Assembly (NCBI RefSeq): GCF_014649855.1
Contig: NZ_BMTV01000025.1
Span: 65,238 to 129,237 of the forward strand
Direction of reading: 5' to 3'
Length of the DNA stretch: 64,000 bases
Origin: Streptomyces roseolus
GTDB lineage: Bacteria; Actinomycetota; Actinomycetes; Streptomycetales; Streptomycetaceae
Shown: positions 49,834-59,290 of the stretch, one piece after another
Layout of the letters: each line of letters starts with the position of its first letter
Position numbering within the stretch: the first letter of the stretch is position 1
Program-made: the position numbers and the translations under genes
The notes under the pieces: model-generated
The model's database searches: none
What the model was told of the DNA's origin: nothing
The model's input: only the letters and a program-made list of their open reading frames with translations

Positions 49834-51300
49834 GTGAGCACAGTCGACCAGCTCGTCGCCCGCACCCTGGGCATCACCGAGGACCGCCTCACCGCGGACC
49901 TCGCCTACCAGTCCGTCCGCGAGTGGGACTCGCTGGGCCACGTCGCGCTGATGGTCGCCCTGGAGCAGGAGTACGGCGTCGAGGTCGACGACGACCTCAT
50001 GCTGGAACTGCGCACGCTCGACGCGGTGCGCGCCTTCGCCGACGGCCTGGCCGACCCGGCCGCCGGCGCCCCCGCGCCCGGTACGGCCGCCGGGGTCTCC
50101 GCGCCCGGTACGGCCGCCGGGGTCACCGCGCCCGGTACCGCCTCCGGGGACGCCGCGCCCGCGGCCGCCGTCACCGTCCACCGGGGCCTGGAGGGCGTCA
50201 CCTTCGACCACACCGCCGTCACCCTCATCGACGGCGCCGAAGGCACCCTGGAGTACCGGGGCTACAGCATCCACGACCTCGCCGAGCACGCCTCCTTCGA
50301 GGAGGTCGCCCACCTGCTGGTCCACGGCCACCTCCCCGACGCGGCCGCCCTGGAGATCTTCACCAAGCAGCTGCGCGCGGCCCGCACCCTGCCCGCACCG
50401 GTCCTGGACCTCGCCCGCGCCCTCGCGCACGCCCACCCGATGGAGGCGCTGCGCACCTGCGTCTCGGCGCTCGGCGCGTTCGCCCCCCGCCGGGCGGCCG
50501 GCACCGACGAGAGCCTCACCGAGGCCCGCGAGGCCGGCATCGAACTCATCGCCCGCGTACCGATGATCGTCGCCGCGCACCACGCCTTCCGCAGCGGCCG
50601 CGAACCGCTCCGGCCCCGCGAGGACGCCGGCCACGCCGAGGCGTTCCTCACCGTGCTCCTCGGCGAGGAGCCCACCCCGGCCGCCGTCCGCGTCATCGAC
50701 AAGGGCTTCGTCGTCCACGCCGACCACGGCTCCAACGCCTCCGCGTTCACCGCCCGCGTCGCCATCGGCTGCCGCGCCGACATCACCGCCGCCCTCACCG
50801 CGGCCATCGCCGCCTTCTCCGGCTCGGTGCACGGCGGCGCCGCCGAACGGGCCATCACCCTCGTCGACGAGGTCGGCACCCCCGAGAACGCCGAGGCGCA
50901 CGTCGCCGCCCTGCAGAGCCGCGGCGAGCCCGTCATGGGCTTCGGCCACCGCGTCTACCGCACCGAGGACCCGCGCATGCGCCACCTGCGCGCCAGCGTC
51001 GTCGAGCTGAGCGAGGAGCGCGGCGACCGCACCGGCCTCGACGTCCTCGACGCGGTCGCCGCCGCGATGCGGCCCCGGCAGCGGCACGGCGTCGCCCCCA
51101 ACGTCGACCTCTACGCCGGCCTCTCCTACCGCCTCCTCGGCCTCCCGGACGACCTGGCCGTCGCCCTGTTCGTCATCGGACGGACAGCCGGCTGGGTGGC
51201 CCAGGCCCTGGAACAGCACGCCAACAACGTCCTCATCCGCCCGCTGCTCGCCTACGCGGGCCCGCGCGGCCTCACCCACCCCTCGGGAGCAGCGCGATGA
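49834..51300 (+). CDS. Acyl carrier protein fused to citrate synthase
   Basis: A 488-residue fusion. Residues 1-75 are a carrier domain with the phosphopantetheine site Ser33 (REWDSLGHVALMVALE). Residues 76-108 are a linker with three APGTA-type repeats. Residues 109-488 are a complete citrate synthase with the triad His333 (GSVHGGAAERA), His372 (MGFGHRVYR) and Asp425 (NVDLYAGLSY). Citrate synthase condenses an acyl thioester with oxaloacetate, so here the acyl group is probably presented on the fused carrier instead of CoA. The ATG follows GAGGAGAGCC, and the stop overlaps the next start (ATGA). I know of no described equivalent. Confidence 0.9.
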   Translation: MSTVDQLVARTLGITEDRLTADLAYQSVREWDSLGHVALMVALEQEYGVEVDDDLMLELRTLDAVRAFADGLADPAAGAPAPGTAAGVSAPGTAAGVTAPGTASGDAAPAAAVTVHRGLEGVTFDHTAVTLIDGAEGTLEYRGYSIHDLAEHASFEEVAHLLVHGHLPDAAALEIFTKQLRAARTLPAPVLDLARALAHAHPMEALRTCVSALGAFAPRRAAGTDESLTEAREAGIELIARVPMIVAAHHAFRSGREPLRPREDAGHAEAFLTVLLGEEPTPAAVRVIDKGFVVHADHGSNASAFTARVAIGCRADITAALTAAIAAFSGSVHGGAAERAITLVDEVGTPENAEAHVAALQSRGEPVMGFGHRVYRTEDPRMRHLRASVVELSEERGDRTGLDVLDAVAAAMRPRQRHGVAPNVDLYAGLSYRLLGLPDDLAVALFVIGRTAGWVAQALEQHANNVLIRPLLAYAGPRGLTHPSGAAR

Positions 51301-53837
51301 GCCCCGCGTCCGTACCCTCCCCCTCCCCGGCGCGCCTGCCGGACTTCGCCGCCGCGCACGGCTTCGACCTCGGAGCCGTCCCCTACACCGGCCGCGTCCT
51401 GCTGGAATCGCTGCTGCGGGCCGGGGACCCCGCGCAGGCCGCCGTCCTCGGCAAGCGCCTGGCGCTCGGCGAGGACCCGGCCCTGGAGATGCCGTTCCGC
51501 CCCGCCCGCATCCTGGTGCAGGACTACACCGGCATCCCGCTCCTGGTCGACCTGGCCGTGCTCCGCGACCGGGTCGCCGAGCCGGGCCGCGTCAACCCCG
51601 CCCTCCCCGTCGACGTGGTCGTCGACCACTCGGTGCAGACCGACTGGGCGGGCCGCCCCGACGCCCTGGGCCTGAACGAGGCCCTGGAGATGGACCGCAA
51701 CCGCGAGCGCTACGCCTTCCTCAAGTGGGCCGAAGGCGTCTTCGACGGCGTGCGCGTGATCCCGCCGGGCCGCGGCATCGTCCACCAGGTCAACCTGGAG
51801 CAGCTGGCCACCGTCGTCACCGAGGCCCCCGACGGCTCCCTCGTGCCCGACACCGTCCTCGGCACCGACAGCCACACCACCATGGTCAACGGCCTGGGCG
51901 TGCTCGGCTGGGGCGTCGGCGGCCTGGAGGCCGAGGCGCAGATGCTCGGCCTGGCGCAGGCCATCCGCATCCCCGCGATCGTCGGGGTGCGGCTGACCGG
52001 CACCACCAGCCCCGGGACCTCGCCCACCGACGTCGTCCTGGCGCTCACCCGCCGCCTGCGCGAGGAGGACGTCCAGGGCCTGATGGTGGAGTTCACCGGC
52101 CCCGGCGTCGACGAACTCTCCGCGCCCGACCGCTGCACCGTGGCCAACATGGCCCCCGAGTACGGCGCCATGTCGGCGTTCTTCCCCGTCGACGAGGAGA
52201 CCCTCGCCTACCTGCGGCGCACCGGCCGCGACGAGCCGGCGGTGACCCGCGTACGGGAGTACTGCCGGGAGCAGCGCCTGCTCAGGGAGGCCGCCGAGCC
52301 CGTCTTCGGGCGGACCATCGCCTTCGACCTGAGCGAGGTGGGCCCGGGGCTCGCCGGCCCCAGCCGCCCCGACCAGCGCATCTCCCTGGGCGAACTGCCC
52401 GGTTCGCTGGCCGCGCTCTGCCCGGAGGGTCCGCGGAGCGAGGGCGGCGTCCAGGACGGCGACCTCGTCATCGCCGCCATCACCTCCTGCACCAGCACCT
52501 CCAACCCCAAGGCCATGCTCGCCGCCGGCCTCCTCGCGAAGCGCGCCGTCGAGCGGGGCCTGCGGGTCCCCGCCCACGTCAAGACCAGCCTGTCGCCCGG
52601 CTCCCGGGCGGTCACCCGCTACCTGGCCGACGCCGGGCTCCTCACCGACCTGGAGGCCCTCGGCTTCCACGTCGCCGGCTACGGCTGCATGACCTGCAAC
52701 GGCGGCAGCGGACCCCTCAACGAGGGCGTCGGCGAGGCCGTCGACCGCGGCGACCTGACGGTGGCCGCCGTCCTGAGCGGCAACCGCAACTTCGCCTCCC
52801 GGGTCCACGGCCAGGTCCGCGCCGGCTACCTCGCCTCGCCCGCCCTGGTCGTGGCGCTCGCCCTCGTCGGCGACGTCCGCACCGACCTGGAGAGCCGGCC
52901 GCTCGGCGTCGACCGCGACGGCGTCCCCGTCCACCTGCGGGACCTGTGGCCGCACGCCGCCGAGCTGCGCGAACTGGAGGAGCGGTACGTCACCCCCGAG
53001 GTGTTCGCGCCCGACGCCACGCCGCAGCCCGCCTGGGAGGCGATCACCGCCCCCGACAGCGAGGTGTACGCGTGGGACGACGCCTCCACCTACATCCGGC
53101 CGCCCGCGTACGTCGACTCCGAGGGCGGGCTGCCCGTCCTGACCGGGGCCCGCGCCCTGGTGGCCCTCGGCGACCACGTCAGCACCGACCACATCTCTCC
53201 CGTCGGCGCCGTCCCGGCGGCCTCCCCGGCAGGGGAGTACCTGCGGGCCAGGGGCGTACGGGACTTCAACTCCTACGGCTCCCGGCGCGGCAACCACGAG
53301 GTGATGGCCCGCGGCACGTTCAGCAACCCGCGCCTGCGCAACCTGCTCGTCGGCGACGGCGACAGCGGCGGCACCACCCTGCACCTGCCCGGCGGCGAAC
53401 GGCTGCCCGTGTACGACGCCGCCCGGCGCTACACCGAGAGCGGCACCCCCCTGATCGTCCTGGCGGGGCGCGGCTACGGCATGGGCTCGTCCCGCGACTG
53501 GGCCGCCAAGGGCCCCTGGCTGCTCGGCGTCCGCGCGGTCCTCGCCGAGGACTTCGAGCGCATCCACCGCGCCAACCTGTGCGCCATGGGCATCCTGCCG
53601 CTGCTCCTGCCCGCCGGGCGGAGCTGGCGCGACCTCGGCCTGACGGGCCGCGAGGAGTTCGACGTCGACCTGTCGCGGGTCCGCGACAGCGGCGAGGCCC
53701 GCGTCACCGCCGACGGCACCGCCTTCGCCGTACGGGCCGACGTGCGGTCGGCCGGCGAATGGGACGTCCTGCTCGCCGGCGGCACCCTGCCCCACCTCCT
53801 GCGGACCATGGGCGCACGACCGGAGGACCCCGCGTGA
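51297..53837 (+). CDS. Aconitase-family hydratase
   Basis: An 846-residue enzyme with the AcnA/IRP-type layout. The [4Fe-4S] ligands Cys398 (SCTSTSNP), Cys464 and Cys467 (YGCMTCNGGSGP) are present, as are the substrate-site segments TDSHTTMVNGLGVLGWGVGG and GYGMGSSRDWAAKG. It should isomerise a 3-hydroxy tricarboxylate through a dehydrated intermediate. Its place directly behind the carrier/citrate-synthase fusion suggests action on that product, not in the TCA cycle. It overlaps both neighbours by 4 nt. Confidence 0.92.
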   Translation: MSPASVPSPSPARLPDFAAAHGFDLGAVPYTGRVLLESLLRAGDPAQAAVLGKRLALGEDPALEMPFRPARILVQDYTGIPLLVDLAVLRDRVAEPGRVNPALPVDVVVDHSVQTDWAGRPDALGLNEALEMDRNRERYAFLKWAEGVFDGVRVIPPGRGIVHQVNLEQLATVVTEAPDGSLVPDTVLGTDSHTTMVNGLGVLGWGVGGLEAEAQMLGLAQAIRIPAIVGVRLTGTTSPGTSPTDVVLALTRRLREEDVQGLMVEFTGPGVDELSAPDRCTVANMAPEYGAMSAFFPVDEETLAYLRRTGRDEPAVTRVREYCREQRLLREAAEPVFGRTIAFDLSEVGPGLAGPSRPDQRISLGELPGSLAALCPEGPRSEGGVQDGDLVIAAITSCTSTSNPKAMLAAGLLAKRAVERGLRVPAHVKTSLSPGSRAVTRYLADAGLLTDLEALGFHVAGYGCMTCNGGSGPLNEGVGEAVDRGDLTVAAVLSGNRNFASRVHGQVRAGYLASPALVVALALVGDVRTDLESRPLGVDRDGVPVHLRDLWPHAAELRELEERYVTPEVFAPDATPQPAWEAITAPDSEVYAWDDASTYIRPPAYVDSEGGLPVLTGARALVALGDHVSTDHISPVGAVPAASPAGEYLRARGVRDFNSYGSRRGNHEVMARGTFSNPRLRNLLVGDGDSGGTTLHLPGGERLPVYDAARRYTESGTPLIVLAGRGYGMGSSRDWAAKGPWLLGVRAVLAEDFERIHRANLCAMGILPLLLPAGRSWRDLGLTGREEFDVDLSRVRDSGEARVTADGTAFAVRADVRSAGEWDVLLAGGTLPHLLRTMGARPEDPA

Positions 53838-55210
53838 CGCACATCCTGGACACCCTGGGCCTGCGCGCCGCGGTCGAGGCCGACGCCCTCGCCGCGGGCG
53901 CCAAGACCTTCGTCCCCGTCCACACCGGCACCCACGACCTGCCCGTCGGCACCCTCCTGGACGCCCTCGCCGACGACCTGTCGCTGCTGCCGCCGCGCAC
54001 CGGCCACCTGGGCAACTGGGAGGACATCGCGGCCGGCCGCGCCGGGCCGATGGACTTCAACACCGCCATCTGCGGCGGCGGCCACGGCTACCCGCTGATC
54101 TACGGCTTCACCCGCACCGAGGCCGACACCGAGGGCGGCGACGAGGCCTACCAGCCCGGCTCCCTCATCGACCAGGGCAAGCGGCACGTCCTGCCGCTGC
54201 ACACCTGGGACGGCTCCCGCTACGCGCGCCGCGACCGCTCCGCCCCGCTGTTCTGCCCCCTGGTGCAGGCCGAGGTCGACGGGGAGCTCGTCCCCCTCGT
54301 CGACCTGCACCGGCAGCGGATGGAGGCCCTGCCCGGCTACCGCTTCCGGCACTGGGCCACCGCCCTGACCGACCGCGCCGGCCTCGTCACCGACATGCTC
54401 ACCCTGCTCCTGGAGCAGGCCGCCGCCCAGGGCCGCAACCAGGCCTTCGCCGAACTCATCAGCCAGGCGGTCCGCGCGGACGGCGAGGTGGCCCGCTGCC
54501 GGGTGCGCCCGGAAGGCCCCGGCTACCTCCTGGAGGACCAGTACTACCCGTCGGCCCGCGCGCTCGCCGAGGCGGTCATGGTGACCGTCCACGCGCTCGT
54601 CGACCCGGCCGCGTTCTTCGCCCGGCTGCCCGGACTGCCGCCGCTGCTGCCGGTGATGTCGCTCCAGCTCACCAACGTCCTCTTCGCGCTCCTCGACATG
54701 CACCACCCCGACGCCCCGCCCGGCCCGCCGGAACAGCCCTTCATCACCCACCTGCACTGGGGCGCCCGCGCCATGGCCGGCTGCCCGCCCCGGCGCCACG
54801 GCTACCTGACGCGCCGCTCCACCGTGCGGTCCCTGCGCGCCATCACCGACCCGCTGGTCGAGCACTTCGAGGCCGCCCGCCCCGTGGCGTTCGTCCTGCT
54901 GCCCGCCCAGACCTTCATGCTCTGCCCGCCCAGCACCTCGCCCCGCGACGTCGACCTGATGGCCGGCCTGTTCGCCCGGCTCGCGGCCGCCGACCCGGCG
55001 GACGCCCACGACACGACCCTGCGCTGGCTGGACGGCCACGCCGAGCTGCTGTCGCCGTACCTGCGCGGCCGGTTCGCCGGCGGCAGCGGCGTACCGGCCG
55101 ACGGCACCGTCCGGGAACCCGCCGTCCCCGTCGAACCCGACGGATTCCGGACTCTGACCTTCCGTCAGGCGTGCGGAGCGGTCGCCGCGTTCGAGGAGGT
55201 CCTCGGATGA
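53834..55210 (+). CDS. Protein of unknown family in the biosynthetic operon
   Basis: A 458-residue soluble protein that I do not recognise. Conserved-looking segments are FVPVHTGTHDLPVG, PMDFNTAICGGGHGYPLIYG, HVLPLHTWDGSRYARR and HLHWGARAMAGCPP, rich in His, Asp and Cys, which may indicate a metal site. There is no membrane helix or signal. The GTG overlaps the aconitase stop (GTGA), and its own stop overlaps the next ATG. Tight coupling on both sides implies a role in the same pathway. Confidence 0.8.
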   Translation: MTHILDTLGLRAAVEADALAAGAKTFVPVHTGTHDLPVGTLLDALADDLSLLPPRTGHLGNWEDIAAGRAGPMDFNTAICGGGHGYPLIYGFTRTEADTEGGDEAYQPGSLIDQGKRHVLPLHTWDGSRYARRDRSAPLFCPLVQAEVDGELVPLVDLHRQRMEALPGYRFRHWATALTDRAGLVTDMLTLLLEQAAAQGRNQAFAELISQAVRADGEVARCRVRPEGPGYLLEDQYYPSARALAEAVMVTVHALVDPAAFFARLPGLPPLLPVMSLQLTNVLFALLDMHHPDAPPGPPEQPFITHLHWGARAMAGCPPRRHGYLTRRSTVRSLRAITDPLVEHFEAARPVAFVLLPAQTFMLCPPSTSPRDVDLMAGLFARLAAADPADAHDTTLRWLDGHAELLSPYLRGRFAGGSGVPADGTVREPAVPVEPDGFRTLTFRQACGAVAAFEEVLG

Positions 55211-56214
55211 GGCTCGCCCACCACGAGATCGTCATCGCCCTGCGCGAGCCGTTCGTCAGCAACACCGGCGTCACCACCGAAGTGCGCCAGCGCGTCGTCG
55301 AACTCGCCTGGGGCGGACTGCGCGGCCTCGGCACCGCCCGCGACGCCGACCCCGACGAACTCGACGCCTGCGCGCCCGCCCTCGCCGGCGCCTCCCCGTA
55401 CGGGCTGCGCGCCGCCCTCGACGCGCTGCCCGCCATCGGCCCGGCGGCCCGCTCGGCCGTCGACATGGCCCTGCACGACCTGCTCGGCAAGGCCACCGGC
55501 CGCCCGCTGCGCCACCTCCTCGGTCTCGACGGCCTGCCCGTGCCGCCCACCGCCCTGTCCATCGGCGCCTGCCCCGACGACGAACTGGCCCGCCGGGGCC
55601 GCGCGCTCGCCCACTGGCCGGTCCTCAAGCTCAAGCTCACCCCGGGCGACGACGGCAGCCGCGCCGGGGTCCTCCGCTCCGTCTACCCCGGCCGCATCCG
55701 CGTCGACGGCAACGGCTCGTGGGACCGCGACCAGGCCCTCCGGGTCGCCGAGGAGCTCCACCGCCACGACGTCGAACTCCTGGAACAGCCCGTCGCCCCC
55801 GGCCGCCTCGACGACCTGCGCCACGTCCACGAGCGTTCCCCCGTCCCCGTCTTCGCCGACGAGGACTGCGCCACCGCCGACGACGTCCTGCGCCTGCGCG
55901 GCCACGTCGACGGCGTCAACATCAAACTCGTCACCTGCGGCGGCCTCGCCGAGGCGCACGGCATGATCCTGCTGGCCCGGGCCTGCGGCCTGCGGACCAT
56001 GCTCGGCTGCAAGGTGGAGAGCGCCCTCGGCGTCTCCGCCATGGCCCAGCTCGCCCCGCTCGCCGACCACCTCGACCTGGACGGCCCCGTCGGCCTGCGC
56101 GACGACCCCTTCACCGGGATACGCGTCGACGACGGCACCCTCGCCCTCCCCACCGGCCCGGGCATCGGCGCCGCTACCCTCCATCCGACCCCGATCACCT
56201 GGGACAAGGACTGA
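55207..56214 (+). CDS. Enolase-superfamily enzyme (dipeptide-epimerase/MLE-like)
   Basis: A 335-residue member of the mandelate racemase/muconate lactonising subgroup. The capping domain is at 1-110. The barrel has the KxK motif (VLKLKLTPG), metal ligands in IRVDGNGSW, ELLEQPV and FADEDCA, and the second base Lys in GVNIKLVTCGG. This KxK/K pattern is that of L-Ala-D/L-Glu epimerases and related acid/base enzymes. It may epimerise an alpha-carbon in the tricarboxylate-derived unit or in a dipeptide product. Start and stop overlap or adjoin the neighbouring genes. Confidence 0.85.
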   Translation: MRLAHHEIVIALREPFVSNTGVTTEVRQRVVELAWGGLRGLGTARDADPDELDACAPALAGASPYGLRAALDALPAIGPAARSAVDMALHDLLGKATGRPLRHLLGLDGLPVPPTALSIGACPDDELARRGRALAHWPVLKLKLTPGDDGSRAGVLRSVYPGRIRVDGNGSWDRDQALRVAEELHRHDVELLEQPVAPGRLDDLRHVHERSPVPVFADEDCATADDVLRLRGHVDGVNIKLVTCGGLAEAHGMILLARACGLRTMLGCKVESALGVSAMAQLAPLADHLDLDGPVGLRDDPFTGIRVDDGTLALPTGPGIGAATLHPTPITWDKD

Positions 56215-56215
56215 C

Positions 56216-57175
56216 ATGAGCCTTCGCTGCGCCGTACTCGACGACTTCCAGCAGGTGGCCACCACCGCCGCCGACTGGAGCCCCCTCAAGGACCGGGTGG
56301 AGGTCGTCAGCTTCCCCGAACACTTCGCCACCGAGGACGAACTCGCCGCCGCGCTGGCCGACTTCGACATCGTCGTGACCCTGCGCGAACGCGTCCCCTT
56401 CCCCGCCTCCCTCCTCGACCGGCTGCCCCGCCTGCGCCTCCTCGTCGCCTCCGGCATGCGCAACAGCGTCATCGACCACGCGGCCGCCGCACGCAACGGC
56501 GTCACCGTCTGCGGCACCGCCAGCACCTCCACCCCGCCCGTCGAACTGACCTGGGCCCTCCTCCTCGGCCTGGCCCGGGGCATCGTCACCGAGAACACGG
56601 CGCTGCGCACCGGCGGCCCCTGGCAGTCCACCGTCGGCGCCGACCTCCACGGCCGGACCCTCGGCCTCCTCGGCCTCGGCAAGATCGGCAGCCGGGTCGC
56701 CCAGGTCGCGCTCGCCTTCGGCATGGACGTCCAGGCCTGGAGCCAGAACCTCACCGACGAGCGCGCCGCCGAGGTCGGCGTCCGACGGGCCGCCTCCAAG
56801 GAGGAACTCCTCGCCACCAGCGACTTCGTCTCCCTGCACCTCGTCCTCGGTGACCGCACCCGCGGCCTGATCGGCCCCGCCGAACTCGCGCTCCTGAAGC
56901 CGACCGCGTACCTGGTCAACACCTCCCGGGCCGGCCTCGTCGACCAGGACGCCCTCCTGGAGGCCCTGCGGGAGGGCCGCATCGCCGGCGCGGGCCTGGA
57001 CGTGTACGACGTCGAGCCGCTGCCCGCCGACCACCCGGTGCGCACCACGCCCCGGCTCCTGGCCACCCCCCACCTGGGCTACGTCTCCCAGAACAACTAC
57101 CGCACCTACTACACGCACGCCGTCGAGGACATCGAGGCCTACCTGGCCGGCGCGCCGGTCCGCCTCCTCGGCTGA
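56216..57175 (+). CDS. D-2-hydroxyacid dehydrogenase family protein
   Basis: A 319-residue NAD-dependent dehydrogenase of the SerA/D-LDH group. It has the nucleotide-binding LGLLGLGKIGSRVAQVAL, the catalytic Arg in VNTSRAGLVD, Glu in DVYDVEPLPADHP and the catalytic His in ATPHLGY. In this operon it could oxidise the 2-hydroxy acid made by the aconitase homologue, as isocitrate dehydrogenase does in the TCA cycle. It starts 1 base after the preceding stop. Confidence 0.88.
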   Translation: MSLRCAVLDDFQQVATTAADWSPLKDRVEVVSFPEHFATEDELAAALADFDIVVTLRERVPFPASLLDRLPRLRLLVASGMRNSVIDHAAAARNGVTVCGTASTSTPPVELTWALLLGLARGIVTENTALRTGGPWQSTVGADLHGRTLGLLGLGKIGSRVAQVALAFGMDVQAWSQNLTDERAAEVGVRRAASKEELLATSDFVSLHLVLGDRTRGLIGPAELALLKPTAYLVNTSRAGLVDQDALLEALREGRIAGAGLDVYDVEPLPADHPVRTTPRLLATPHLGYVSQNNYRTYYTHAVEDIEAYLAGAPVRLLG

Positions 57176-57353
57176 GACCGCTGCCGCGGCCGGGAGCACC
57201 GCCGCTGCCCCGGCCGGGAGCGCTTCCGCCTTCTCGGCCGAGGTCTTTCCGCCTCCTCGGCCGAGGCGGCTTCCCTTCCGTCCCGCTCGTCCCAGTCCCA
57301 CCCGTCCCACCCGTCCCACCCGCCCCTGCTTTGCCGACCGTGGAGAACCCCTG
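57176..57353. repeat. 178-bp gap with short tandem repeats
   Basis: It contains repeated GGCCGGGAGC and CTCGGCCGAGG units and about three CCCGTCCCAC repeats (57296-57328). No ORF or terminator is clear. It divides the coupled block from the monooxygenase block. Confidence 0.5.
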
Positions 57354-58790
57354 GTGAGTCCGCACCGCCGCATGATGAAGCTCGGCGCCTTCCTTCCCGC
57401 GCCCGGGCACCACATAGCCGCCTGGCGGCATCCCGAGGCCCGCCCCGACGGCGGCCTGGACTTCGACTACTACCGCTCGCTGGTGCAGACCGCCGAGCGC
57501 GGCATGTTCGACATGGTCTTCCTGTCCGACGGGGCGGGGGTGCGGACCAGGTACAAGGACGCCGACGAGCTGAGCCGCCAGGGCCGCATGGTCCACTTCG
57601 AGCCGCTGACCCTGCTGTCCGCGCTCGCCGTGCACACCCGGCACATCGGCCTCACCGCGACCGCGTCCACCACCTACAACGAACCCTTCACCCTGGCGCG
57701 GCAGTTCGCCTCCCTCGACCACCTCAGCGCCGGCCGCTCCGGCTGGAACGTCGTCACCTCCGCGACGGACGCCGAGGCGCGCAACTACCACCTGGACCGG
57801 CAACCCGAGCACGCGGCCCGCTACCACCGCGCCCGGGAGTTCATGGAGGTCGTCACCGGCCTGTGGGACAGCTGGGAGGACGACGCCTTCCTCTACGACA
57901 AGGAGTCCGGCCGCTTCTTCGACCCCGAGAAGCTGCACATCCTCGGGCACAAGGGCGAGCACTTCTCCGTGCGGGGCCCGCTGAACGTCGCCCGCCCGCC
58001 GCAGGGCCACCCGGTCATCGTCCAGGCCGGCTCCTCCCCGGACGGACAGGACTTCGCCGCCCGCTGGGCGGAGGTCGTCTTCACCGTCCAGCAGACCCTG
58101 GACCAGGCACAGGTCTACTACCGCGGCCTGAAGAAGCAGGTGGCCGACCACGGCCGCGACCCCGACCACGTCAAGATCCTGCCGGGCGCCTTCATCGTGG
58201 TGGGCCGCACCCTGGCGGAGGCCGAGGACAAGTACGCGACCCTCCAGTCCCTCGTCGACCCGGTGGTCGGCCTCGGGATGCTCTCGTACCAGCTCGGCAA
58301 CGTCGACCTCACCGGACACCCGCTGGACGGCCCCCTGCCGGAACTGCCCGCCATCGAGGGCAGCACCAGCAAGCAGCAGGTCATCTACGAACAGGCCCGC
58401 AGGCAGGGCCTGACCATCCGCGAGCTGTACCTGGCGGTCGCCGCCGGACGCGGCCACCGCTTCCTCCTCGGCACCCCGGAGACCATCGCGGACGAGCTGG
58501 AGGACTGGTTCGTCAACGAGGCCGCCGACGGCTTCAACATCATGCCGGACTACCACCCGGGCGGCCTGGACGCCATCGTCGAGCTCCTCGTCCCCGAACT
58601 GCAGCGCCGCGGCCTGGTGCGCACCCGCTACGAGGGCACCACCCTCCGGGACAACCTCGGACTGCCCCGTCCCGCCTTCCCGCCGGCCCCGGCGAGCGCC
58701 TCCCCGGCGGCGACGAACGCCCCTCCGGTCCCGGCGGGCTCATCCTCGGGCGCGTCGGGCTCCTCCGCGGCCCCGGCGAGCGCCGTATGA
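57354..58790 (+). CDS. NtaA/SnaA/DszA-family FMN-dependent monooxygenase
   Basis: A 478-residue luciferase-like monooxygenase of the NtaA group. It shows MKLGAFLPAPGHHIAAWRHP, FDMVFLSDGAG, the family motif SLDHLSAGRSGWNVVTSATD and VIVQAGSSPDGQDFA. These enzymes use reduced FMN and oxygen to oxidise amines, N-heterocycles or sulfur compounds. Relatives cleave nitrilotriacetate and oxidise pristinamycin IIB. A C-terminal Ala/Pro/Ser tail of about 40 residues is unusual. The next gene, its likely flavin reductase, overlaps by 4 nt. Confidence 0.9.
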   Translation: MSPHRRMMKLGAFLPAPGHHIAAWRHPEARPDGGLDFDYYRSLVQTAERGMFDMVFLSDGAGVRTRYKDADELSRQGRMVHFEPLTLLSALAVHTRHIGLTATASTTYNEPFTLARQFASLDHLSAGRSGWNVVTSATDAEARNYHLDRQPEHAARYHRAREFMEVVTGLWDSWEDDAFLYDKESGRFFDPEKLHILGHKGEHFSVRGPLNVARPPQGHPVIVQAGSSPDGQDFAARWAEVVFTVQQTLDQAQVYYRGLKKQVADHGRDPDHVKILPGAFIVVGRTLAEAEDKYATLQSLVDPVVGLGMLSYQLGNVDLTGHPLDGPLPELPAIEGSTSKQQVIYEQARRQGLTIRELYLAVAAGRGHRFLLGTPETIADELEDWFVNEAADGFNIMPDYHPGGLDAIVELLVPELQRRGLVRTRYEGTTLRDNLGLPRPAFPPAPASASPAATNAPPVPAGSSSGASGSSAAPASAV

Positions 58791-59287
58791 CCGTCGACGG
58801 GACGGCCCTGCGCTCCGTCCTGCGCGCCCACCCGTCGGGGGTCACGGTCCTGACCGCCGCCGGGCCGGGCGGCGCCCCGGTGGGGGTGACCGTCACCTCC
58901 TTCACCTCCCTCAGCGCCGACCCCGCCCTGGTCGCCGTCGCCCTCGCCGACACCTCCTCCACCTGGCGGAAGATGGCGCACAGCGAGCACTTCGCGATCC
59001 ACCTGCTCGGCGCCGGCCAGGCGGACACGGCCGTCCGCTTCGCCACCCCGGGCGCCGACCGCTTCGCCCCGCCGACCGCCTGGCACCCCGGTCCGTACGG
59101 CGTCCCGTACCTGGCGGGCTGCCTGGGCCGGCTGCTGTGCTCGCGCCACAGCACCGTGCGCCTGGGCGACCACCACCTGCTGGTGGGCGCCGTCGAGCAG
59201 GCCGAGCACGGCGAGCGGGGCGACGGCCTCGTCCACCGCCACGGGGACCTGCAGCCGGTCACGACCCCTCTTCCAGCAAGGACCTGA
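58787..59287 (+). CDS. Flavin reductase
   Basis: A 166-residue split-barrel FMN reductase of the HpaC/SnaC type (HPSGVTVLTAAGPGGAPVGV, TVTSFTSLSADPALVAVAL, FAIHLLGAGQ). It supplies reduced FMN to the adjacent two-component monooxygenase. The ATG overlaps the monooxygenase stop. Confidence 0.88.
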   Translation: MTVDGTALRSVLRAHPSGVTVLTAAGPGGAPVGVTVTSFTSLSADPALVAVALADTSSTWRKMAHSEHFAIHLLGAGQADTAVRFATPGADRFAPPTAWHPGPYGVPYLAGCLGRLLCSRHSTVRLGDHHLLVGAVEQAEHGERGDGLVHRHGDLQPVTTPLPART

Positions 59288-59290
59288 CAC

